Both the position numbers and the translations under genes were made by a program. Below the pieces are notes generated by a model. It saw nothing but the letters and a program-made list of their open reading frames with translations. It ran no database searches and had not been told where the DNA came from. DNA of 7,851 nt from NCBI GenBank assembly GCA_903911455.1, contig CAIWDQ010000054.1, positions 1 to 7,851 on the forward strand, written 5' to 3'. Position 1 is the first letter of the stretch. Every line of letters starts with the position of its first letter. This DNA comes from an uncultured bacterium. Its GTDB lineage: Bacteria > Bacteroidota > Bacteroidia > Bacteroidales > JACABE01. Positions 1 to 6,622 of this stretch are shown one piece after another.

Positions 1-390
1 AAATCCTCCTGCATGTGGACTTTTATCACCAACGTTATGATTGTAAAATTGATTAATTCTCTGCTTTACTCCTGTCTTACCCGATGCCTTGCCTATATAT
101 AATATGTTTTCAAAAGGATGCCATCTTTTATTCAATTCATCAATAATCTCAATTAATGAAGGATGCATATTGTCATTTAGTTTTAATTCAAGACATGAGT
201 TTTTCCAATTAGCAATAATTGAACTATCAAAATTTGGTTTGTCAGTACAATTTAAATTCTCCAAAGGGTCAGGAGATGTTGAAATTATATATATTCCTTT
301 ATAATTATCAGGAATTTCATGATTCCATTTGATAGGTTTTGATAGAATCAATTCTTTGTTTGTGCATAAATTACTAATAGTTATTGGCAT
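1..390 (-). CDS. GIY-YIG nuclease-like protein, N-terminal part (runs off left edge)
   Basis: This frame is open from an ATG at 388-390 to the window edge, giving 130 residues with no stop. The product looks like a GIY-YIG fold nuclease. It has GIY at residues 32-34 (context YKGIYIIS), YIG at 98-100 (ILYIGKA), an Arg at 111 (KQRINQF) where the family's conserved catalytic Arg is expected, and a PHAGG segment at 125-129. The 63 residues between GIY and YIG are far more than the roughly ten usual in the family, so a subdomain is inserted there. The later Glu and Asn of the active site would lie beyond the edge. The start overlaps the last 10 bp of hsdS and has a strong GGAGGAGG ribosome site (395-402) 4 nt upstream, so it is probably translationally coupled. 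It could be an accessory nuclease of the restriction locus or an unrelated passenger. Fold assignment is fairly confident; the role is inference. Confidence 0.72.
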   Translation of the reverse strand, partial: MPITISNLCTNKELILSKPIKWNHEIPDNYKGIYIISTSPDPLENLNCTDKPNFDSSIIANWKNSCLELKLNDNMHPSLIEIIDELNKRWHPFENILYIGKASGKTGVKQRINQFYNHNVGDKSPHAGGF

Positions 391-1652
391 TTTTCCTCCT
401 CCTTTACTTTCACTCTAACTTTTCCACTCAATAAATCCTGCATCAAGCCAGTTTTAAGTGATTTTATTTTGTTAAGATTATTTATAAGTGATTCAATTAA
501 TGATTGATTAGAATTCAATGTTTTTACAATTCTTCTTTGTTCATCCAAAGATTTTGGATAAATTATTGGTATTGAATAAAAGTCTTTATGTTTCATATCA
601 GGTATAGTTGTGGTTCCTGATAAATCTTTTATAATATTTTGAATTGGTAACCAATTTAAATAATATACTAAGTAGTCTTTTAATATATCATCACTATTAT
701 AATCTACTTTAAAGAAATTATTATGAAAAACACCTTCAACATTTGTAATTATTTGACCAGTGTTACCAGTTCTTGTAAATAGTATATCATCTTTTTTACA
801 TATAACTGATTTTGGTGGTGAATAAATAAATTCTTTGTTTTTTTCATGATTATTCAAATATTGAATAGTAATGTATATATGTCTATTTTTACCTTCTTCT
901 TTATGCCTGTCTTTTATTGCAATCTGTAATCCTTGATTAACTTTAGTATTATCAGAAAGGGTTCTGTCATAAAACCAATCAATTGAAACTTTATAATTTT
1001 TTAAATTTGAATTTACAAACTTATGAGTTTCCTTGCTTCGAATAGTACCGTTTTCATCAATTCCTTTAGTAAGTAAATCCTGCATTAAACCTGTTTTTAT
1101 ACGTTGATATTTTGCTATAAGTGCTTCAGTTTGTTCTATAGCTTTATCAGCTTTGGAAAGGATTTGTGCTATCTTAGTTTGTTCTGGTTTGTATAATGGT
1201 ATTGTAATCCATAATTTGTCTAAATGAGATGGCCCAACATTCACTTGCGCACTACCAGTACTTTGATTGGTTAAATCAAAAAGGAACTTATAATCTTCAA
1301 GTATATAATTCAGAAATATTCTATCAAGAGTATTTTCATTTTTAGGCTTAAACCGAATAATTGAAGTATTAAGTAATAATGGTAAATCATATTTATTTAT
1401 AAAGGCCTTTTTACCTAATGTTCCAGATGTTGAAACAACTAAATCATCTTCATTTAGTTGGAAATGTTTATATTGATTATTTGCTATCTCTTCAGAAATA
1501 AACTGGCAATTCTCTCTTTTAATCTTCCCATTTATAATACAACGAATATTAAGAAATGGGAATCCATTTTCCTTAAATAGATAAGACATTAATCCAGGAC
1601 CTTCCTGATAATAAACAAAATCTTTAAATTTAACTTTCTTCCAATTATTCAT
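381..1652 (-). CDS. hsdS: Type I restriction-modification specificity subunit HsdS
   Basis: HsdS is the DNA-recognition subunit of type I systems; with two HsdM copies it forms the methyltransferase and it also docks HsdR. The 423-residue length is typical. The layout is TRD1 (about 1-155, ending in the characteristic GSAQVNVGPSHLDKLWITIP-like stretch), a central conserved helical spacer (about 156-200, EQTKIAQILSKADKAIEQ...), TRD2 (about 210-367, ending GTTTIPDMKHKDFYSIPI), and a distal conserved helix (about 368-412, DEQRRIVKTL...). KTGLMQDLL occurs at both 186-194 and 400-408, showing the internal duplication expected of HsdS. The ATG at 1650-1652 lies 4 bp past the hsdM stop, and the gene overlaps the downstream nuclease-like gene by 10 bp, so all three are one operon. 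The recognition sequence cannot be read from TRDs by eye. Confidence 0.95.
   Translation of the reverse strand: MNNWKKVKFKDFVYYQEGPGLMSYLFKENGFPFLNIRCIINGKIKRENCQFISEEIANNQYKHFQLNEDDLVVSTSGTLGKKAFINKYDLPLLLNTSIIRFKPKNENTLDRIFLNYILEDYKFLFDLTNQSTGSAQVNVGPSHLDKLWITIPLYKPEQTKIAQILSKADKAIEQTEALIAKYQRIKTGLMQDLLTKGIDENGTIRSKETHKFVNSNLKNYKVSIDWFYDRTLSDNTKVNQGLQIAIKDRHKEEGKNRHIYITIQYLNNHEKNKEFIYSPPKSVICKKDDILFTRTGNTGQIITNVEGVFHNNFFKVDYNSDDILKDYLVYYLNWLPIQNIIKDLSGTTTIPDMKHKDFYSIPIIYPKSLDEQRRIVKTLNSNQSLIESLINNLNKIKSLKTGLMQDLLSGKVRVKVKEEEKCQ
395..402 (-). promoter_or_regulatory. Shine-Dalgarno site of the GIY-YIG gene, inside the hsdS 3' end
   Basis: Read on the minus strand this is GGAGGAGG, four A residues before the ATG at 388-390. 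It is embedded in the Glu-rich last codons of hsdS. The hsdM and hsdS starts lack such a site, so it stands out and fixes the start of the overlapping gene. Confidence 0.6.
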
Positions 1653-1656
1653 CTTA

Positions 1657-4413
1657 TTATAAATAATTTAATTCAGCTAAAAGATTATTTAGTTCAGAAA
1701 ACGTTTTATTCCTATCGTTTTCTAAGTGTTGAGAAGATACTGCATATTTATCCCATAATTTTTCAATTCCAGCAATTAGTTTTCGTTTTTCAGTATTCAA
1801 ATATTTTTGAAGTTCCTTTTGCACTAAATTGTTATGTTTTTGAAGAATTAATGTTTTACAATCTTCTTCTGAAATAACCCCTCCTATATCTAATAGAAAA
1901 TCGTTTAAACCTTTAAGTCTTAATTGAATTTTAGCTATTGTTTCTATACATTTATTGATAGTTGTTTTATATTTAGTTAATTCTTTCTTTTCTGTAGGTG
2001 CATATTTTTGTAATTCAAATAATTCTTCTTTTTTTACATATAACATTTTTTGCAATTCTTCTTTTTCATCTTCTATACCATAGCACTTATTATTTATTTT
2101 ACGATCGAGTTCAGCTAACTTCTCTGTTAGTGTTTTCTTTGCTTCTTTTATTTCTTTCTCTATTTTATTAATTTTATCCAAAAGTGATTTTTCTTCCTTG
2201 TTAGTAATATCATCAGGTAGCCTCTTTAAATATTCTTTAATTGTTTTTGCTGTTATTTCTTCATTTTCTTCAGCTTCGTAATCCACACTTTCAATAGATT
2301 CCAGCAGTATAGCTTCCTTTTCAGCAATCAAACTTTCGGTATCATTAATTGCATTTTGCTCTGTTGTAAAATAGGTTTCAATAAAATAATCTCTTGGTAT
2401 TAAAGCAGCACTCCATCCGGTAGAAGAAATAGTTTTTAAATCGTATCTAATATTTGCCCACCAATTTACAAAAACTCCTGCACACTGAAATTCATCCAAT
2501 ACTTTTTTAGCAATCAGTTTTTCTTTCAATGTAGTAAGCAAATGGGTTCTTACTTTAGCCATATTTTTCCCACCTGCAACTAAAAATTCTACAATACCTT
2601 CTGAAGTGTTCCCTTTTTCTGTAACTTCCTCAATTTGTTTTTGTGGAGCCAGTGAAGCAAAATCTTCTTTAGCAATCAACCACCAATCAGTTACCTGTTG
2701 TAACATATCTGCAATAGTTTTTTGCAAAATGGTATTAACATCAACTATAATCTTTATTTTAGTTTTATCATCAATATCAGTCTTAAAGTCCGAATATTTT
2801 TCATCTCTCTTTACAAAAATCTGATTTGAATCAAATCTAAATTTTACAAACTGTACTTTTTGATTATCTATCTCTGTTAAAGGAATACCTCCTTTAAGAT
2901 GCGCTTTTACATCTTCCGGTTCGGGTTCTGGAGTATTGTCAACATACCTTCGAATATTAAGATTATAGTCGTTATCAATAATTTCTTTTTTATCAACTAA
3001 ACGGCAGTATTTATTTAACTTATCTGGCTTATTAGTAAATACAAAATCAATTTTTTCAATATCTTCCGGTCTCAATATATTCTGAACTTTACCTTCAGCA
3101 TACTCAGCATCTGCATTTATAAAAAGTATTTTGTCTTTTAAAAAGTCTGGTTTGCTTTTATTAATTATAATTACACAAGCAGGAATTCCTGTTCCATAAA
3201 ACAAAGCAGGAGGTAGGCTAATAATTGCTTCAATAATGTTAGCATCAACCATTCCCTTGCGAATAGTTTTTTCATTACTTCCCCTAAACAAAACACCATG
3301 AGGCATAATAGTTGCCATTCTTCCAGATTCTTTCAAACTTGCAATCATGTGTTGCACAAACATCAAATCAGCTTTTTTCCCCGATTCAGGTGCAAAACCA
3401 TAACTAAAGCGTGTAGGGAATTTAATGTTTGCCTTATTGTAATTCTGTGAAAAGGGAGGATTTGCTATTACAATATCAAACTTTTTCCAAGTTGCACCAT
3501 CCATAATTTGTGGTTCTTGTAATGTATCACCATTCTCAATGGTAGCTGAAGGTATATTATGTAAAATCATATTCATTTTACAAATTGACCATGTAGTACC
3601 TGCTGCTTCTTGACCGTATAGAGCAAGATTTCTGAAATCTTCACCTTGTTCTTCTACATATTGAACCGATTGTATAAGCATACCTCCAGAACCACATGTA
3701 GGGTCATATATTTCCATACCAGCTTTAGGTTTCAGCAAAGTAACTAACAAACGTACAACTTGACCGGGTGTATAAAATTCGCCACCTTTTTTGCCTGCAC
3801 TATCTGCAAAATATTTAATAAGGTATTCATAAGCAGCTCCAAGCAAGTCTGGGAATTCAAAGTTTTCATTTACTAAAGCTAGAGGTGTACCTGGATTAAT
3901 ACCTGCATTAAAATGGTTAAGCAAATCAATCCATCGTTGGTCTGAGACTTTTGTCTTTCCTTTCTCAATATTAAAGTCTATACTTTTCAGAACACCTGAG
4001 AGTATATCAGAATTTTGTTCTTCTAATTCACTTAATGCTTTATTAAGAGTAGCTCCTAGATTTGTTTTTACATCTTTTAGGGCAGGTCTGAAAACTTCTT
4101 CACTTTCTCCTTCTTTATTTACAACTGTTTCAATCCAACTATCATTCCAACGTGCACGCTTGGGAACAAAAAAAGTATCTTTATAAGTTGTTTTATCTTC
4201 CAATAATTCATCTACTTGTTCTGAAGATAAATAAGCATATTTCTTTTTAATTACTGTACGTTTCTTTTCAAATTCATCAGAAAGCCGTTTGATAAAAAGA
4301 ATCCCGAAGATATATTCCTTATATTCCGATGCATCCATTTTGCCTCGTAAAATATCACAAGCTTTTAATAGAAAAGTTTCAAGTTGAGAGAGTGTAATTT
4401 TATTTTGATTCAT
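1657..4413 (-). CDS. hsdM: Type I restriction-modification methyltransferase subunit HsdM, long form
   Basis: HsdM transfers a methyl group from S-adenosylmethionine to adenine N6 at the site chosen by HsdS. The 918-residue protein begins with an HsdM N-terminal helical domain (about 9-165), followed by the N6-adenine methyltransferase domain (about 170-490). Visible motifs are GGEFYTP (210-216), the SAM-binding motif I DPTCGSGG (237-244) and the catalytic motif IV NPPF (318-321). The remaining ~430 residues are an extension: a mixed region (about 510-690) with paired Trp residues (577-578, 651-652), then a charged segment (about 690-835) of predicted coiled coil, then a tail with LWDKYAVS (886-893). 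Classical HsdM proteins are about 500-530 residues; longer forms with coiled-coil tails are known in type I systems, so this is probably a normal variant. Catalytic motifs look intact. It is the first gene of the operon; the ATG at 4411-4413 has no Shine-Dalgarno, common in Bacteroidota. Confidence 0.96.
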   Translation of the reverse strand: MNQNKITLSQLETFLLKACDILRGKMDASEYKEYIFGILFIKRLSDEFEKKRTVIKKKYAYLSSEQVDELLEDKTTYKDTFFVPKRARWNDSWIETVVNKEGESEEVFRPALKDVKTNLGATLNKALSELEEQNSDILSGVLKSIDFNIEKGKTKVSDQRWIDLLNHFNAGINPGTPLALVNENFEFPDLLGAAYEYLIKYFADSAGKKGGEFYTPGQVVRLLVTLLKPKAGMEIYDPTCGSGGMLIQSVQYVEEQGEDFRNLALYGQEAAGTTWSICKMNMILHNIPSATIENGDTLQEPQIMDGATWKKFDIVIANPPFSQNYNKANIKFPTRFSYGFAPESGKKADLMFVQHMIASLKESGRMATIMPHGVLFRGSNEKTIRKGMVDANIIEAIISLPPALFYGTGIPACVIIINKSKPDFLKDKILFINADAEYAEGKVQNILRPEDIEKIDFVFTNKPDKLNKYCRLVDKKEIIDNDYNLNIRRYVDNTPEPEPEDVKAHLKGGIPLTEIDNQKVQFVKFRFDSNQIFVKRDEKYSDFKTDIDDKTKIKIIVDVNTILQKTIADMLQQVTDWWLIAKEDFASLAPQKQIEEVTEKGNTSEGIVEFLVAGGKNMAKVRTHLLTTLKEKLIAKKVLDEFQCAGVFVNWWANIRYDLKTISSTGWSAALIPRDYFIETYFTTEQNAINDTESLIAEKEAILLESIESVDYEAEENEEITAKTIKEYLKRLPDDITNKEEKSLLDKINKIEKEIKEAKKTLTEKLAELDRKINNKCYGIEDEKEELQKMLYVKKEELFELQKYAPTEKKELTKYKTTINKCIETIAKIQLRLKGLNDFLLDIGGVISEEDCKTLILQKHNNLVQKELQKYLNTEKRKLIAGIEKLWDKYAVSSQHLENDRNKTFSELNNLLAELNYL

Positions 4414-4471
4414 TCTTATTTAATCTAATTTGAGTAAATTAAACTCATTTATTTCATAATATTTAATTTTC

Positions 4472-4479
4472 CAAAAGTA
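4472..4479 (-). promoter_or_regulatory. Candidate -7 box of the hsd operon promoter
   Basis: On the minus strand this reads TACTTTTG, an exact fit to the Bacteroidota -7 consensus TAnnTTTG, 58 bp before the hsdM ATG. No convincing TTTG/TTG -33 element is seen at the usual spacing, so the call rests on one box plus position in front of the first operon gene. Confidence 0.45.
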
Positions 4480-4486
4480 CTAAAAC

Positions 4487-4510
4487 ATTTCCAATAAAAT
4501 GGAAATTTCC
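4487..4510. promoter_or_regulatory. Operator-like TTTCC/GGAAA cluster at the hsd promoter
   Basis: ATTTCC (4487-4492) and GGAAAT (4501-4506) form an inverted repeat around an 8-bp spacer. GGAAATTTCC (4501-4510) is itself a perfect 10-bp palindrome sharing the middle half-site. Three half-sites therefore lie just upstream of the candidate -7 box, overlapping where the -33 region would be, a placement suited to a repressor. No regulator gene is present in the window, so function is inference. Confidence 0.3.
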
Positions 4511-4551
4511 AACAATTTAAACTCTTTCTAAATAAGAAATATATAATATCC

Positions 4552-4590
4552 ATACACTCATTTGAATTGTCTTCTTTCAAATGTGTGTAT
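4552..4590. repeat. Interrupted inverted repeat, 14 paired bases and one mismatch
   Basis: The left arm 4552-4566 (ATACAC, T, CATTTGAA) pairs with the right arm 4576-4590 (TTCAAATG, T, GTGTAT) around a 9-nt loop. There is only one T-T mismatch. Neither side has a clear T tract, so it is a poor intrinsic terminator. It could be a protein-binding site, a cruciform or the scar of a small element. It lies 139 bp upstream of hsdM and about 73 bp beyond the candidate -7 box. Confidence 0.55.
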
Positions 4591-4620
4591 TCCAGTTGAT
4601 AAAATTGTCTTTGAGGAAAT

Positions 4621-4710
4621 CTGTATGAATAAGGAATTTCAAACCCACAAAACGAAATGGAGCGAAGCGTAATACAGGAGCAGGGTGGTTTTCAATTTTG
4701 CTTCATTCTG
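4621..4710. repeat. Spacer repeat copy 1 (about 90 bp)
   Basis: This segment aligns without gaps to 4775-4864 with 11 mismatches by my count (about 88% identity). Landmarks are CTGTATnAATAAG at the left, a TGGAGCGAAGCG core and TTTTCAATTTTG near the right end. The GAGCGAAGCG-type core is reminiscent of intergenic repeats dispersed through many Bacteroidota genomes, a comparison made from memory. Confidence 0.8.
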
Positions 4711-4774
4711 ATTTCATCTTTTTTCCTCTTTCTCCTTTTAGGGGAAAGATACAGATAGGGGTTCTTACCGGGAG

Positions 4775-4864
4775 CTGTATTAATAAGAAATTTCAAACAC
4801 TCAAAACGGAGTGGAGCGAAGCGCAACATAGGAGCAGGGTTGTTTTCAATTTTGTTTCATTCTG
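4775..4864. repeat. Spacer repeat copy 2 (about 90 bp)
   Basis: This is the second copy of the repeat at 4621-4710, in the same orientation, starting 154 bp further on. The 64 bp between the copies (4711-4774) are unrelated. The even spread of substitutions, without indels, suggests an older duplication or two independent insertions of one family. Confidence 0.8.
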
Positions 4865-4888
4865 CTCCATTGTCTTCAGATAGAATTG

Positions 4889-4984
4889 GTATTCATAAGA
4901 AATTTATAAATGTGGTGTACAGGAGTGCAGGATTTTTACGAAGTAAAATACAAGTGGATGGGAGCAATCATTTTCAATTTTGTT
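4889..4984. repeat. Spacer repeat copy 3, strongly diverged
   Basis: Only the ends match copies 1 and 2: GTATTCATAAGAAATTT at 4889-4905 and TTTTCAATTTTGTT at 4971-4984, with GGAGCA a little before the right end. The middle has drifted or been replaced, but total length and order of landmarks fit the same unit. Confidence 0.5.
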
Positions 4985-5009
4985 GGATATGGATTCTATC
5001 TTGCACTTT

Positions 5010-5043
5010 ATATACTTTAAATACATTAGTATTTAAAGTGTAT
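5010..5043 (-). terminator. A+T-rich hairpin at the stop codon of the tape measure relic (possible terminator)
   Basis: ACTTTAAATAC (5014-5024) and GTATTTAAAGT (5029-5039) form a perfect 11-bp stem with a 4-nt ATTA loop; four further pairs, one a G-T wobble, extend it to 5010 and 5043. On the minus strand it starts at the TAA stop (5043-5045). The stem has few G-C pairs and no T tract follows on the minus strand, so termination would be weak. The symmetry is clear; the function is a guess. Confidence 0.4.
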
Positions 5044-6569
5044 TATCTTATCTTCGCCAGACTCTGCAAAGTTGCCAGTTCTCCATCAAATCTGGTTAAC
5101 TCATCCCTTACTATTCTTGCTTTTCTGTTGGCAGGGTTGCTAAGATATTTGTTTAAAAGTTTCAATTCATCTCTGCCTTCTAAATTGCTATTGTAAAGTT
5201 TAACTAATAAGCCTTTAATTTCGGGGTCTGAAAAGTTTGTATTATTTCTTGTTTCTACTGCCGTTTGCATTCCGTTAAAGTTGGCTTCTATTGGCATGGG
5301 AATAGATTTTCCGCCTCTTTGGTATTGGTCAAGCCACTTTATAACAGGTGCAGTTTTAGAATCTCTAAGCAAGCTATTACTTGCTATAAACTCCTGACCT
5401 TTTTCACCAGCGCGGTAAATCTGGTCTCCATTAGTAAAACCACCTTCGGCATAAGCAGGAGGACTTGGCATATTTGCTTCTATGGTTGCCAATGAAGCTG
5501 CTAAGGTTGCTGCTATTAGAATTTCCATTGGTATTGCAACCACAGGACCATATTTCCATATAGCTATTGAAGCAACTGCAGCTGATTGTATCGCATTCAC
5601 TTCGTTTAATCTTGCATCTCTCAAGGCTTGGTTATATGTTGCAGTATCTTTTTGTTTTTGAAGATTGTCATCTAATGCCTTAACTTTTAAATCATAGGCT
5701 GCCTGTGTGATTAAGTGTTTATCCAGTTTTGTTTTTAAAGCTGTTTTCTCTTTGTTATCACTTGTTTCTAATTCGCGGTTCTTTTTGTTTTCTGAAGCTG
5801 TAAGTAAGTTACTATATGAAGTCCAGGCGTTCTTTAAAACATCAACTGACATGGTTATCAAACCGACAAGATCTTTACCTTTTTTTAATCTTTCAAAAAA
5901 CAAATTCCAATCTTCGGGACTGAAACCCATTACATCGACCTTTTTATCATTAAGTAATTTATCATCAGATTTATTCCCGTCTTTTTTCTTTCTCTCAATA
6001 TCGTCCCACAATTTCATTAATGCATTAAGATCTTCCTGCAATTTCTGTCTTGCTTCAGGTGTCATATTTGCATTTACTCCAGTCATTATTCCACTTTGCA
6101 AAGAAGTCTGAATAACTGTCATTAGCTTTTTAATATTGGCTTCCTGCAATACTATCTCGGCATCATTCTGTTGTATTTCCAACTCTTTCTTTGCAGCATC
6201 TAAGGTTTTGAATTTACCTAAATTTGTTTCTCCATACTTATCATGCAATAGTATTTTAGCTTTCTCAAGTGTGTCGGTAGTCATCAACTCTTCAGCATTC
6301 TTTTGTTTTAATTCAGAAAGTGAAGTTTGAGAAGCTAAATCTAATGACTTCAATTCCTTTTCATATGCCTTTGTATTAATCTTGTCTATATTTACTTTAT
6401 GGGTACTCAAAATAGATTCCCATGCTGCTACATCTTCATCTTCAAGTATTCTCTTGTCTTTTGTAAATTGATTGTATTCTTTAATGGCTTTCTGATATCT
6501 TTGATTTTCTTTATCAGTTTCATCTCCATCACCAATTAAGCCTTGCATAAAACCGTGTTTCTTATCCAC
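5043..6569 (-). CDS. Tape measure protein, C-terminal fragment
   Basis: The product is 508 residues from a GTG at 6567-6569; the same frame is open without a stop back to 6635, so the GTG is only the first usable start and was probably not the native one. Residues 1-320 are charged and helix-rich. Residues 323-362 are a hydrophobic Ala/Ile-rich segment (VAIPMEILIAATLAASLATI) of the kind found in tape measure proteins, which may insert into or cross the membrane during DNA ejection. Residues 373-396 hold the YAEGGFTNGD...AGEKGQEFIA motif that places this at the C-terminal end of Bacteroidota tape measure proteins. The tail (430-508) is polar and helical. It ends at a TAA with the hairpin at 5010-5043 directly behind. 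Without its upstream part it is unlikely to build a tail. Confidence 0.72.
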   Translation of the reverse strand: MDKKHGFMQGLIGDGDETDKENQRYQKAIKEYNQFTKDKRILEDEDVAAWESILSTHKVNIDKINTKAYEKELKSLDLASQTSLSELKQKNAEELMTTDTLEKAKILLHDKYGETNLGKFKTLDAAKKELEIQQNDAEIVLQEANIKKLMTVIQTSLQSGIMTGVNANMTPEARQKLQEDLNALMKLWDDIERKKKDGNKSDDKLLNDKKVDVMGFSPEDWNLFFERLKKGKDLVGLITMSVDVLKNAWTSYSNLLTASENKKNRELETSDNKEKTALKTKLDKHLITQAAYDLKVKALDDNLQKQKDTATYNQALRDARLNEVNAIQSAAVASIAIWKYGPVVAIPMEILIAATLAASLATIEANMPSPPAYAEGGFTNGDQIYRAGEKGQEFIASNSLLRDSKTAPVIKWLDQYQRGGKSIPMPIEANFNGMQTAVETRNNTNFSDPEIKGLLVKLYNSNLEGRDELKLLNKYLSNPANRKARIVRDELTRFDGELATLQSLAKIR

Positions 6570-6622
6570 AAAACTTTGTTTTATCCTCTCTACATTCTTC
6601 TGATGGGTTATTTCTTCCTGCT

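Larger units (their letters stand above)
4414..5042. other. Gene-free spacer between hsdM and the tape measure relic
   Basis: No reading frame here has credible protein character. The stretch contains the candidate hsd promoter and operator-like cluster (4472-4510), a 39-bp interrupted inverted repeat (4552-4590), three diverged repeat copies (4621-4984) and a hairpin at the end of the phage gene (5010-5043). Between repeat copies 1 and 2 a small hairpin with arms CTTTCTCC and GGGGAAAG (4728-4748) can also be drawn. I see no tRNA and no attachment-site duplication. Confidence 0.6.

Noticed and set aside
89..304. Plus-strand reading frame of 71 aa at the left end
   Set aside because: It lies antisense to the GIY-YIG frame, which has recognisable motifs and a good ribosome site; the plus-strand product has no family character.
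1..4413. Complete type I restriction system
   Set aside because: No HsdR with helicase motifs is in the window. It may lie to the left, but that cannot be claimed from this sequence.
4552..4590. Intrinsic terminator
   Set aside because: The stem is good, but neither strand has a T tract after it, so I keep it as an inverted repeat of unknown role.
4621..4984. CRISPR array
   Set aside because: The units are about 90 bp, diverged and irregularly spaced; there are no short identical repeats with unique spacers and no cas gene.
4698..5196. Plus-strand reading frames of 61 and 118 aa across the spacer
   Set aside because: They run through the repeat copies and antisense into the tape measure C-terminus, and their products show no domain or conserved pattern.
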